Positions 56,661 to 63,609 of a DNA stretch of 64,000 nt are shown piece after piece (the first letter of the stretch is position 1; each line of letters starts with the position of its first letter). Position numbers and translations under genes: made by a program. The notes beneath the pieces were generated by a model, which saw only the letters and a program-made list of their open reading frames with translations, searched no databases and was not told the origin of the DNA. Origin of the DNA: Kitasatospora sp. NBC_01250 (GTDB lineage Bacteria; Actinomycetota; Actinomycetes; Streptomycetales; Streptomycetaceae); the NCBI RefSeq assembly GCF_036226465.1, contig NZ_CP108476.1:5456001-5520000 (forward strand), given 5' to 3'.

Positions 56661-58025
56661 CTAGCGCGAGCGGCCGACAGCGCCGCCCGATCCGCGCGCC
56701 CCGCGCCCCCGCTGGGCCAGCAGCACCAACAGCCCCGCCGCCAGCCACACCGCCCCCACCAGCTGCGCGGTGTGCGTGGCCTGCTGGACCACCGCGACGA
56801 TCACCGCGATGCCCAGCACCGGTGCGAGCACGTGCCGCAGCCAGTCCCGCGAGCCGTTGCGCACGGCGTACCAGCCGATCACCGAGGCGTGCAGCAGCGC
56901 GAAGGCGGTCAGCGCGCCGATGTCCACCACCGAGGTCAGCTGGTCGAGCCCGTCGTCGCGCCCCGCCGCCCAGCCCGCCGCGGCCAGCGTCACCACCGCC
57001 GCGACCAGCAGTGCCCGGCGCGGCACGCCCGAGCCCGGGTCCACCACCGAGAGCCGGCGCGGCAGCCGCCCCTCGCGGGCCATCGCGAAGAGCAGCCGGC
57101 CGGCCGCCGCCTGCCCGGCCAGTGCGGCGAAGGCGGCGCCGATCGCCTTGCTCACCGCGACCAGCGTGTGCAGCCAGCCGCCGACCGCGCTCTGCACCGT
57201 GTCGTAGAAGGCCGAGCCCTGCGCGGCGGGGCGCGCGGCCAGCTGCTCGGGGGTGAGCGGCTCCAGCAGCGCCGCCAGGTAGGTCTGCACGACGAAGAGC
57301 ACCCCGGCCAGCACCAGGCAGAGCAGCACCGCCCGGGCCACCGCCGCCGACGCGCCCACCGCCTCCTCCACGAACGAGGCGATCGCGTCGAAGCCCAGGT
57401 AGGACAGGACCGCCACGCTCACCGCGCTCAGCACTGCCGCCGGCGAGAAGCCCCCGGTGCCCACCAGCGGCGAGAGCAGCGGCCGCGCCGCCCCGTCCCG
57501 CACCAGCACCACCAGCGCCGCCACCACGAAGACCACCAGCACCGCGATCTCCATCACCAGCACCGCGAAGCCCACCGCGGCGGCCGTGCGCACCCCGGCC
57601 AGGTTGAGCGCGGTGGTGACCAGCACGGCCAGCACGGTCCACACCCACCGCGACACGCCCGGCACCAGGGAGTGCAGCGCGATGCCCGAGAAGAGGTAGG
57701 CGACCGCCGGGATCAGCAGGTAGTCGAGCATCGCCATCCAGCCGGCGACGAAGCCGGGCCCCTCGCCCAGCCCGGCCCGGGCGTACGCGAAGACCGAACC
57801 GGCGCGCGGCACCGCGCGCACCATCTGCGCGTACGAGAAGGCGGTGAAGCCCATCGCCACGGTGGCCGCCAGGTAGACCGCCGCCACCGCGCCGTGGCTC
57901 TTGGCGTCCAGCACCCCGAAGACCCCCACCGGTGCCATCGGCGCGATGAAGAGCAGCCCGTAGACCACCAGATCGCGCAGGCCGAGACTGCGCCGCAGAC
58001 CACCTGGTCCGACTCGATCGCTCAT
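56661..58025 (-). CDS. APC-family amino acid permease
   Basis: The 454-aa product has 12 predicted membrane helices. Family landmarks include LRDLVVYGLLFIAPMAPVGV, VRAVPRAGSVFAYARAGLGE, GPGFVAGWMAMLDYLLIPAV and YLGFDAIASFVEEA. A charged C-terminal tail follows. The substrate is an amino acid or amine by family. It lies directly upstream of xseA on the same strand with only 10 bp between, and is divergent from ispH. Confidence 0.92.
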   Translation of the reverse strand: MSDRVGPGGLRRSLGLRDLVVYGLLFIAPMAPVGVFGVLDAKSHGAVAAVYLAATVAMGFTAFSYAQMVRAVPRAGSVFAYARAGLGEGPGFVAGWMAMLDYLLIPAVAYLFSGIALHSLVPGVSRWVWTVLAVLVTTALNLAGVRTAAAVGFAVLVMEIAVLVVFVVAALVVLVRDGAARPLLSPLVGTGGFSPAAVLSAVSVAVLSYLGFDAIASFVEEAVGASAAVARAVLLCLVLAGVLFVVQTYLAALLEPLTPEQLAARPAAQGSAFYDTVQSAVGGWLHTLVAVSKAIGAAFAALAGQAAAGRLLFAMAREGRLPRRLSVVDPGSGVPRRALLVAAVVTLAAAGWAAGRDDGLDQLTSVVDIGALTAFALLHASVIGWYAVRNGSRDWLRHVLAPVLGIAVIVAVVQQATHTAQLVGAVWLAAGLLVLLAQRGRGARGSGGAVGRSR

Positions 58026-58109
58026 TCCTCAGATTTGATCACCGAACGCCGGACCCGACCCGCAGGCCCCGGGTTCTCGGCGCGGCACACCGGCCCCGGT
58101 GGCCGCCCG

Positions 58110-58115
58110 TACGAT
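58110..58115 (+). promoter_or_regulatory. -10 element for leaderless ispH transcript
   Basis: TACGAT ends seven bases before ATG 58123, the classic spacing for a leaderless mRNA; the AGGT seen between is too close to act as a ribosome-binding site. Confidence 0.5.
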
Positions 58116-58122
58116 AGGTGCC

Positions 58123-59097
58123 ATGTCGACCACCGCTTCGCGCCGCGTCCTGCTCGCCGCCCCCCGGGGCTACTGCGCGGGCGTCGACCGCGCCGTCATC
58201 GCCGTGGAGAAGGCCCTGGAGCAGTACGGGGCGCCGATCTACGTCCGCAAGCAGATCGTCCACAACAAGTACGTCGTGCAGACCCTGGAGAAGCAGGGCG
58301 CGATCTTCGTCGACGAGACGGAGGAGGTGCCCGAGGGCTCGATCGTGGTCTTCTCCGCGCACGGCGTGGCCCCCTCGGTGCACGACGAGGCGAAGGCCGG
58401 CAAGCTCGCCACCATCGACGCCACCTGCCCCCTGGTGACCAAGGTCCACAAGGAGGCCGTCCGGTTCGCCGACGAGGACTACGACATCCTGCTCGTCGGC
58501 CACGAGGGCCACGAGGAGGTGGTCGGCACCATGGGCGAGGCCCCGGAGCGGATCCACCTGGTCGACGGCCCCGAGGACGTCGCCAACGTCCAGGTGCGCG
58601 ACGAGTCCAAGGTCGTCTGGCTCTCCCAGACCACCCTCTCGGTGGACGAGACCATGGCCACCGTCGGCGAGCTGAAGAAGCGCTTCCCGCTGCTGGTCTC
58701 CCCGCCCAGCGACGACATCTGCTACGCCACCCAGAACCGCCAGGTGGTGGTCAAGCAGATCGCCCCCGAGACCGACCTGCTGATCGTGGTCGGCTCCAAG
58801 AACTCCTCCAACTCGGTCCGCCTGGTCGAGGTCGGCCTGGAGTACGGCGCCAAGGCCGCGCACCTGGTCGACTTCGCCGAGGAGCTGGACGAGGCCTGGC
58901 TGACCGGCGTCACCACGGTGGGCCTGACCAGCGGCGCCTCGGTGCCGGAGATCCTGGTCCAGGGCGTGCTCGGCTGGCTGGCCGAGCGCGGCTTCGAGGA
59001 CGTCCAGACGGTGCGCACCGCCGAGGAGACGCTCACCTTCTCGCTGCCCAAGGAGCTGCGCCGCGACCTGCGCGCCGAGGCGGCGGGCAAGCTCTGA
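58123..59097 (+). CDS. ispH: 4-hydroxy-3-methylbut-2-enyl diphosphate reductase
   Basis: The 324-aa Fe-S enzyme is the last MEP-pathway step, making IPP and DMAPP from HMBPP. Cluster Cys are Cys18 (RGYCAGVDRAV), the central ATCPLVTKVHKEA and late SDDICYATQNRQ. The His and Glu substrate residues are in HGVAPSV and HEGHEEVVGT. ATG 58123 is preferred to GTG 58099. It supplies the isoprenoid building blocks for the isoprenyl transferase encoded at 29.4 kb. Confidence 0.97.
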   Translation: MSTTASRRVLLAAPRGYCAGVDRAVIAVEKALEQYGAPIYVRKQIVHNKYVVQTLEKQGAIFVDETEEVPEGSIVVFSAHGVAPSVHDEAKAGKLATIDATCPLVTKVHKEAVRFADEDYDILLVGHEGHEEVVGTMGEAPERIHLVDGPEDVANVQVRDESKVVWLSQTTLSVDETMATVGELKKRFPLLVSPPSDDICYATQNRQVVVKQIAPETDLLIVVGSKNSSNSVRLVEVGLEYGAKAAHLVDFAEELDEAWLTGVTTVGLTSGASVPEILVQGVLGWLAERGFEDVQTVRTAEETLTFSLPKELRRDLRAEAAGKL

Positions 59098-59231
59098 CCG
59101 GTGCCGTGGCGACCTGACGCTGTGGCGGCGTCCCGGCTGCTTTCGGGCGCCACCTCTCGTACGGTCGTACGGTGAGGCCCGGCCGGCCGGCCGGGCCCGG
59201 ACCCGCTCGCTTGTGTCCTTGAGGAGGCGAC

Positions 59232-59993
59232 GTGACGGCACCCGCAGGATCCGTACTGTTCGGCGTGGACATCGGCGGCACCGGCATCAAGGGTGCCCCG
59301 GTGGACGTGACCCGCGGTGAGGTGACCGAGCCGAGGTTCAAGGTGCTCACCCCGCACCCCGCCGCCCCCGAAGCGGTCGTCGCCGCGGTGCGCGAGGTGG
59401 TCGACCACTTCGGTTACCGCGGCCCGGTCGGTCTGACCTTCCCCGGGGTGGTGGTCGGCGGTCGCACCCGCACCGCCGCCAACGTGGACCAGGGCTGGAT
59501 CGACCTGGACGCCGAGGGCCTGTTCCGCGAGTCGCTCGACCTGCCCGCGACCGTGCTCAACGACGCGGACGCCGCCGGACTGGCCGAGATCGCGCACGGC
59601 GCGGGCCGCGACCAGCAGGGCGTGGTGCTGGTGCTGACCTTCGGCACCGGGATCGGCAGCGCGCTCTTCGTGGACGGCAAGCTGGTGCCGAACACCGAAC
59701 TGGGCCACCTGGAGCTGCGCGGCAAGGACGCCGAGCGCCGGGCCTCGGCCGCCGCCCGTGAGCGGCACGAGCTGAGCTGGGCGGACTGGGCGGTCCGGGT
59801 GGACGAGTACCTGGATCTGGTGGAGCGGCTCTTCTCGCCGCAGCTGGTGATCATCGGCGGCGGCGTCAGCCGCAAGCACGAGAAGTTCCTGCCGCTGCTC
59901 AGCAAGCGGGCGGCCACGGTGGTGCCGGCCGAACTGCGCAACGACGCGGGCATCGTCGGCGCCGCGATGGCCGCGGCCGGTCCCGGACGCTGA
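59232..59993 (+). CDS. ppgK: Polyphosphate glucokinase (ROK family)
   Basis: The 253-aa kinase phosphorylates glucose with polyphosphate or ATP. Motifs are the phosphate loop VDIGGTGIKGAPV, VGLTFPGVVVGGRTRTAANV, NDADAAGLAEIAHGAG and TFGTGIGSALFVDG, with IIGGGVSRKHEKFL. GAGGAGG lies before GTG 59232. Confidence 0.95.
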   Translation: MTAPAGSVLFGVDIGGTGIKGAPVDVTRGEVTEPRFKVLTPHPAAPEAVVAAVREVVDHFGYRGPVGLTFPGVVVGGRTRTAANVDQGWIDLDAEGLFRESLDLPATVLNDADAAGLAEIAHGAGRDQQGVVLVLTFGTGIGSALFVDGKLVPNTELGHLELRGKDAERRASAAARERHELSWADWAVRVDEYLDLVERLFSPQLVIIGGGVSRKHEKFLPLLSKRAATVVPAELRNDAGIVGAAMAAAGPGR

Positions 59994-60050
59994 CGCGCCG
60001 CCAGGCGCGCGGGCAGTCCCGCTGGCAGGCCCGCCGGATCCGCTGGTCGC

Positions 60051-60653
60051 TCAGCGGCTGCGGCGGATCCGGCGCTGGGCGACGAACCGCGCGGCGACGA
60101 TGACGGTGGCCAGCCCCGTCCCGGCGAACAGCCACCCCGCGCGCTGCGCCAGCCCGCCGGCCAGTGCCAGCAGCTGACCGATCACCCCGGGCAGCGGTGC
60201 GGGCCCGAGCAGCCCGATGGCCAGTGCGAACGCGATCGGCCCGCTGATCGGCGCGGCCGGCAGGTCGGCGAGCCGCACCCGCACCGCGCTCTGGAAGCAG
60301 ACCACCAGGAACCCGAGCCCGAACAGCACCCCGAGGCCGCCGAAGAACAGTTGGTCGAGCAGCCCGAAGGCGAGGGTGCCGAGCACCGAGAGCAGGCCGG
60401 TGCCGATCGCGGTCAGCCGGGTCGGCGGCCCGGGCCGTCTGGCCGCCTCCGCACCGGACCCGCCCCGCCCCAGCCGCTGCCGCAGCCGGATCAGCGGCGC
60501 GGGTCCACCGGAGGTGGGGCGGAGACGGGACGGCCGTACGGTGACGGCATCGCGGGGCGCGGCCGGCCCCGGAACGGCGGCCTCGCGCGACCTGCCGCCG
60601 GCTGGCGGTCGGGGTCGGGGCCCGGGCGGCTGGGTTCGGATGCTCTGCTCCAC
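60051..60653 (-). CDS. DUF6542 domain membrane protein
   Basis: The 200-aa product has a Pro/Arg-rich N-terminus then four membrane helices from TRLTAIGTGLLSVLGTLAFG through GPIAFALAIGLLGP and AGWLFAGTGLATVIVAA. It is recognised as the DUF6542 protein that sits divergently beside ychF in streptomycetes. Function is unknown. GTG 60653 start. Confidence 0.8.
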   Translation of the reverse strand: MEQSIRTQPPGPRPRPPAGGRSREAAVPGPAAPRDAVTVRPSRLRPTSGGPAPLIRLRQRLGRGGSGAEAARRPGPPTRLTAIGTGLLSVLGTLAFGLLDQLFFGGLGVLFGLGFLVVCFQSAVRVRLADLPAAPISGPIAFALAIGLLGPAPLPGVIGQLLALAGGLAQRAGWLFAGTGLATVIVAARFVAQRRIRRSR

Positions 60654-60791
60654 ATGCCCAACGTACGGTCCGATTTACATCACCTTGGGTAATGACGCCT
60701 CAAGACCTGCTCCGTGTCCTGCCCCGTTAGACTGGGCGGTCGGCCCGTACGGTGCCGCTCCACGCCCTCCAAGCCCACGGGATCTCGCTTC

Positions 60792-61865
60792 ATGTCGCTC
60801 ACGATCGGAATCGTCGGCCTGCCGAACGTCGGCAAGTCGACTCTGTTCAACGCCCTGACCAAGAACGACGTCCTGGCGGCCAATTACCCGTTCGCCACCA
60901 TCGAGCCGAACGTCGGCGTGGTCGGTGTCCCGGACGCCCGCCTGGCCAAGCTCGCCGAGATCTTCAGCTCGGAGCGGATCCTGCCCGCCACCGTCGACTT
61001 CGTGGACATCGCCGGCATCGTCCGCGGCGCCTCGGAGGGCGAGGGCCTGGGCAACAAGTTCCTCGCCAACATCCGTGAGTCGGACGCGATCTGCCAGGTC
61101 ATCCGCGCCTTCAACGACCCCGACGTGGTCCACGTGGACGGCAAGGTCTCGCCCAAGGACGACATCGAGACCATCAACACCGAGCTGATCCTGGCCGACC
61201 TGCAGTCGGTCGAGAAGGTGCTGCCGCGCCTGCAGAAGGAAGCCCGCCTCAAGAAGGAGTCGGCCGCCACGCTGGCCGCCGCCGAGGCCGCCCAGAAGGT
61301 CCTGGAGTCCGGCAAGACCCTCTTCGAGGCCGGCTTCGACGCCACCTCGGTCCGCGAGCTGCACCTGCTCACCACCAAGCCCTTCCTCTACGTCTTCAAC
61401 GTCGACGAGGACGAGCTGACCGACGAGGACTTCAAGGACGGCCTGCGCGCCCTGGTCGCCCCCGCCGAGGCGATCTTCCTGAACGCCAAGATCGAGTCCG
61501 AGCTGATCGGCATGGACGACGCCGACGCCCTCGAACTCCTCCAGTCCATGGGCCAGGAAGAGCCCGGCATGGCCACCCTCGGCCGCGTCGGCTTCGACAC
61601 CCTCGGCCTGCAGACCTACCTCACCGCCGGCCCCAAGGAGGTGCGCGCCTGGACCATCAAGAAGGGCGCCACCGCCCCCGAGGCCGCCGGCGTGATCCAC
61701 ACCGACTTCCAGAAGGGCTTCATCAAGGCCGAGATCGTCTCCTTCGACGACCTGGTCGACTGCGGCTCCATCCCCGAGGCCCGCGCCAAGGGCAAGTCCC
61801 GCATCGAGGGCAAGGACTACGTCATGCAGGACGGCGACGTGGTGGAGTTCCGCTTCAACGTGTGA
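60792..61865 (+). CDS. ychF: Redox-regulated ATPase YchF (OLA1 family)
   Basis: The 357-aa Obg-related protein with ATP specificity has G1 GIVGLPNVGKSTLFNALTKN, G2 region YPFATIEPNVG, G3 DIAGIVRGASEGEG, the noncanonical G4 FLYVFNVDEDEL, a coiled-coil insertion and a TGS domain (YLTAGPKEVRAWTIKKG...). It ends GDVVEFRFNV. The last 19 nt of the gene are repeated downstream at 62704 and 63528, framing two TA cassettes. ATG 60792 has only a weak ribosome-binding site. Confidence 0.96.
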   Translation: MSLTIGIVGLPNVGKSTLFNALTKNDVLAANYPFATIEPNVGVVGVPDARLAKLAEIFSSERILPATVDFVDIAGIVRGASEGEGLGNKFLANIRESDAICQVIRAFNDPDVVHVDGKVSPKDDIETINTELILADLQSVEKVLPRLQKEARLKKESAATLAAAEAAQKVLESGKTLFEAGFDATSVRELHLLTTKPFLYVFNVDEDELTDEDFKDGLRALVAPAEAIFLNAKIESELIGMDDADALELLQSMGQEEPGMATLGRVGFDTLGLQTYLTAGPKEVRAWTIKKGATAPEAAGVIHTDFQKGFIKAEIVSFDDLVDCGSIPEARAKGKSRIEGKDYVMQDGDVVEFRFNV

Positions 61866-61912
61866 TCGACTCATTACTGCACGCTAGGTGATTCGTCAAG
61901 CATGCAGGTCGA

Positions 61913-61944
61913 AAGGGGTCGGCTCCTCTGGGGGTCGACCCCTT
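61913..61944 (+). terminator. ychF: Hairpin after ychF
   Basis: AAGGGGTCG and CGACCCCTT form a perfect 9-bp stem, 47 bp after the ychF stop. It is repeated in kind in the second cassette. Confidence 0.8.
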
Positions 61945-61954
61945 CGTTCGCACC

Positions 61955-61983
61955 GTGCTGGATAGGTGCTGGATAGGTGCTGG
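61955..61983 (+). repeat. Three GTGCTGG units in 11-bp register, left side of cassette 1
   Basis: GTGCTGG occurs at 61955, 61966 and 61977 with ATAG spacers. The same motif flanks all TA operons here, always in pairs or triples 11 bp apart on the plus strand. Confidence 0.8.
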
Positions 61984-62009
61984 ATATCCTGACGCTGGAT
62001 CAGCCGGTG

Positions 62010-62273
62010 TCAGGTGCCGTAAACGGTGGAGCGATGCCCGACGTGCACGACCCACACCACCAGCTCCCCGTTGTCGATCGTGTAGACGACCCGGTAGTCG
62101 CCGACTCGCAGGCGCCGACGTTCGGGCTGCGACACGAGCGCGGTGGTGTTGAAGCCGAGGGGATCGCTCTCCAGCTCGGTCAGCTTGGCCAGGATGCGCA
62201 GTGCAATGTCGCGGGGAATCTTCCGAAGCTCGGCCTGAGCCTCAGGTCGGAATACGGTTCGGTGCTCACTCAC
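62010..62273 (-). CDS. RelE/ParE-superfamily toxin
   Basis: The 87-aa toxin has VFRPEAQAELRKIPRDIALR, KLTELESDPLGFNT and the strand pattern RRLRVGDYRVVYTIDNGELV then VWVVHVGHRSTVYGT. RelE-like proteins cut mRNA in the ribosome; residues R and H near the end are in place. It overlaps the upstream antitoxin by 8 nt, the usual coupling. Confidence 0.92.
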   Translation of the reverse strand: MSEHRTVFRPEAQAELRKIPRDIALRILAKLTELESDPLGFNTTALVSQPERRRLRVGDYRVVYTIDNGELVVWVVHVGHRSTVYGT

Positions 62274-62535
62274 TGCGAGCCAGGGTCTCCCTCATGATGT
62301 CCTCGATCGGGATACCGGGGGCCGGGTTCGCCATTCGTTCATCGATGATCCGGTTGATCTCGCGCTCTTCCCATTCCTGGTACTTGCGCAGTACCTCGAT
62401 GGAGACGACGGCGGCGACCTCCCTGCCTCGGCGTGTGATCACCGTGGGCACGTCGTCCCGATCGGCTCGCTCCACGACCTCGGCCAGGTGTGCGCGCACA
62501 TCCCGGATGGACTCTATGGGCAGTGGCTGCGTCAT
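62266..62535 (-). CDS. Phd/YefM-family antitoxin
   Basis: The 89-aa antitoxin has the Phd-type N-terminal DNA-binding fold PIESIRDVRAHLAEVVERAD, VPTVITRRGREVAAVVS and IEVLRKYQEWEE. The acidic helical C-terminus neutralises the RelE-like toxin. It autorepresses with the toxin by family behaviour. ATG 62535 follows a weak ribosome-binding site. Confidence 0.92.
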   Translation of the reverse strand: MTQPLPIESIRDVRAHLAEVVERADRDDVPTVITRRGREVAAVVSIEVLRKYQEWEEREINRIIDERMANPAPGIPIEDIMRETLARSE

Positions 62536-62561
62536 AGCGCCCAAGCGTACCGAGTGTTCCA

Positions 62562-62571
62562 TGTGTACACA
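62562..62571. promoter_or_regulatory. Palindrome TGTGTACACA upstream of the TA1 operon
   Basis: This perfect 10-bp dyad is 27 bp before the antitoxin start. YefM-type antitoxins bind TGTACA-containing palindromes, so it fits an autoregulatory operator. Confidence 0.55.
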
Positions 62572-62606
62572 ACGCTTCGCTATGTGGGGCGTGATCGCGG
62601 TTGCGT

Positions 62607-62653
62607 GTGCTGGATGCGCTGGACAAGTCCGCACCGTGCTGGATGGGTGCTGG
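62607..62653 (+). repeat. GTGCTGG repeats, right side of cassette 1
   Basis: GTGCTGG at 62607, a degenerate GCGCTGG at 62618, then GTGCTGG at 62636 and 62647; both pairs have 11-bp spacing. Confidence 0.75.
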
Positions 62654-62673
62654 ATGACCACTTCCAAGGCTGT

Positions 62674-62722
62674 GTTCCCGCAGGTCGCAGCCCTGTGCTG
62701 AATGTTCCGCTTCAACGTGTGA
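62674..62722 (+). repeat. Right end of cassette 1, including second copy of the ychF 3' core
   Basis: The 49 nt start GTTCCCGCAGGTCGC and end with the 19-nt core, exact copy of the ychF end. The corresponding end of cassette 2 (63498-63546) is also 49 nt, with 40 identities. Confidence 0.8.
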
Positions 62723-62773
62723 GCGGATGAAAGAACACCACGTCGCTGACGTGGCAAACATGCAGGTCACAAG

Positions 62774-62799
62774 GGGCCCGGCTCTACGGAGTCGGGCCC
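62774..62799 (+). terminator. Hairpin in cassette 2, counterpart of the ychF terminator
   Basis: GGGCCCGGCTC and GAGTCGGGCCC pair at 10 of 11 positions around TACG. It lies at the same place relative to the core as the hairpin after ychF, preceded by CATGCAGGTC in both. Confidence 0.8.
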
Positions 62800-62811
62800 T
62801 GCTTGTTTCCC

Positions 62812-62829
62812 GTGCTGGCATGGTGCTGG
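62812..62829 (+). repeat. Pair of GTGCTGG units, left side of cassette 2
   Basis: GTGCTGG at 62812 and 62823, again 11 bp apart, between the hairpin and the second TA operon. Confidence 0.8.
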
Positions 62830-62877
62830 GAAATCTGGCTGCCCGTCAGCTGTTCACCCGTCGAGCGAACGTCGAGA

Positions 62878-62899
62878 GTGGTACGTTATTAGGTACCAC
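62878..62899. promoter_or_regulatory. Operator-like dyad GTGGTAC-N8-GTACCAC of the TA2 operon
   Basis: A perfect 7-bp dyad, 20 bp before the antitoxin ATG and overlapping TTATTAG promoter-like sequence, as expected for autoregulation by a Phd/YefM antitoxin. Confidence 0.7.
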
Positions 62900-62918
62900 T
62901 TGAGGGAGGGGTCCGGTC

Positions 62919-63200
62919 ATGTCCATCACTGCGAGCGAAGCCCGCAAGGAACTCTTTCCGCTGATCAAGAAGGTCAACGAGAACCACGAGGCCATCGAGA
63001 TCGTCTCCAAGCACGGCAATGCCGTACTTGTCTCGGCCGAGGACTACGCGGCGTTGAGTGAGGGCTCGTACCTGCTGCGCTCTCCGGCGAACGCTCGGCG
63101 GCTCCTCAAGGCGTATGAGAACGCCCTGGCCAACGTCAACCTGTCCGAGCGTGAGCTGATCGATCCCGAGTCGGCGGACGCGGGTACGGGTGCCGCGTGA
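62919..63200 (+). CDS. YefM/Phd-family antitoxin
   Basis: The 93-aa antitoxin has MSITASEARKELFPLIKKVN, EIVSKHGNAVLVSAEDYAAL and EGSYLLRSPANARRL, the full YefM pattern. The acidic tail ends with an overlapping GTGA into the toxin gene. It forms the YefM-YoeB complex. Confidence 0.94.
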   Translation: MSITASEARKELFPLIKKVNENHEAIEIVSKHGNAVLVSAEDYAALSEGSYLLRSPANARRLLKAYENALANVNLSERELIDPESADAGTGAA

Positions 63201-63451
63201 GGCTGGTCTTCGAGGATCAGGGCTGGGAGGACTACACATCCTGGCTCAAGAACGACCGCAAGATGCTCGCCCGGATCAACAAGCTCATCGAGGACGTCAG
63301 GCGTGACCCCTTCTCCGGGGTCGGCAAGCCTGAACCTTTGAAGTACCACCTGCCTGGGGTGTGGTCGCGGAGGATCGACGACGAGCACCGCCTTGTCTAC
63401 CTGGTAACGGACAAGGAGATCGTCATCCTCGCTGCTCGGTACCACTACTGA
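63197..63451 (+). CDS. yoeB: YoeB-family mRNA interferase toxin
   Basis: The 84-aa YoeB has LVFEDQGWEDYTSWLKNDRK, then INKLIEDVRRDPFSGVGKPE, PLKYHLPGVWSRRIDDEHRL and the C-terminal His-Tyr (AARYHY) of the family active site, with the catalytic Glu and Arg in place. It should cleave mRNA at the ribosome. GTG 63197 start, 4-nt overlap with its antitoxin. Confidence 0.95.
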   Translation: MRLVFEDQGWEDYTSWLKNDRKMLARINKLIEDVRRDPFSGVGKPEPLKYHLPGVWSRRIDDEHRLVYLVTDKEIVILAARYHY

Positions 63452-63458
63452 CCCGCCC

Positions 63459-63476
63459 GTGCTGGGACGGTGCTGG
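63459..63476 (+). repeat. Pair of GTGCTGG units, right side of cassette 2
   Basis: GTGCTGG at 63459 and 63470, 11 bp apart, then GGAGGAGCCCCTCCGAAACG, a sequence type recalled from integrase-proximal regions of streptomycete integrative elements. Confidence 0.8.
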
Positions 63477-63497
63477 GAGGAGCCCCTCCGAAACGAC

Positions 63498-63546
63498 GTT
63501 TCCGCAGGTCGCTGCTCTGCACTCAACGTTCAGGTTCAACGTGTGA
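63498..63546 (+). repeat. Right end of cassette 2 with third copy of the ychF 3' core
   Basis: The 49 nt ending in GTTCAGGTTCAACGTGTGA differ from the ychF core at two of 19 positions. Beyond 63546 the sequence no longer resembles the cassettes, presumably the original ychF downstream region. Confidence 0.75.
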
Positions 63547-63609
63547 CGCACCGCCAACAGCGCTGTCCACCCATGATGCGGCAAAGCGGCAAGCCGGCAG
63601 CGTCCGCCG

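Larger units (their letters stand above)
61847..63546 (+). mobile_element. Two tandem toxin-antitoxin cassettes bounded by copies of the ychF 3' end
   Basis: The sequence GTTCCGCTTCAACGTGTGA, the last 19 nt of ychF (61847-61865), recurs exactly at 62704-62722 and with two changes at 63528-63546. The intervals are 857 and 824 bp. Each interval has the order: core, CATGCAGGTC, G/C hairpin, GTGCTGG repeats, TA operon, GTGCTGG repeats, a CGCAGGTCGC-containing end of 30 nt, core. The ends preceding cores 2 and 3 match at 40 of 49 positions including the core. No integrase gene lies inside. This layout resembles accreted integrative elements reduced to cargo and attachment sites. Basis is repeats seen directly; integration history is inferred. 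Confidence 0.7.

Noticed and set aside
55581..59117. 1178-codon plus-strand open frame across xseA, permease and ispH
   Set aside because: It crosses three well-supported genes in other frames and has only repetitive Arg/Ala/His-rich sequence.
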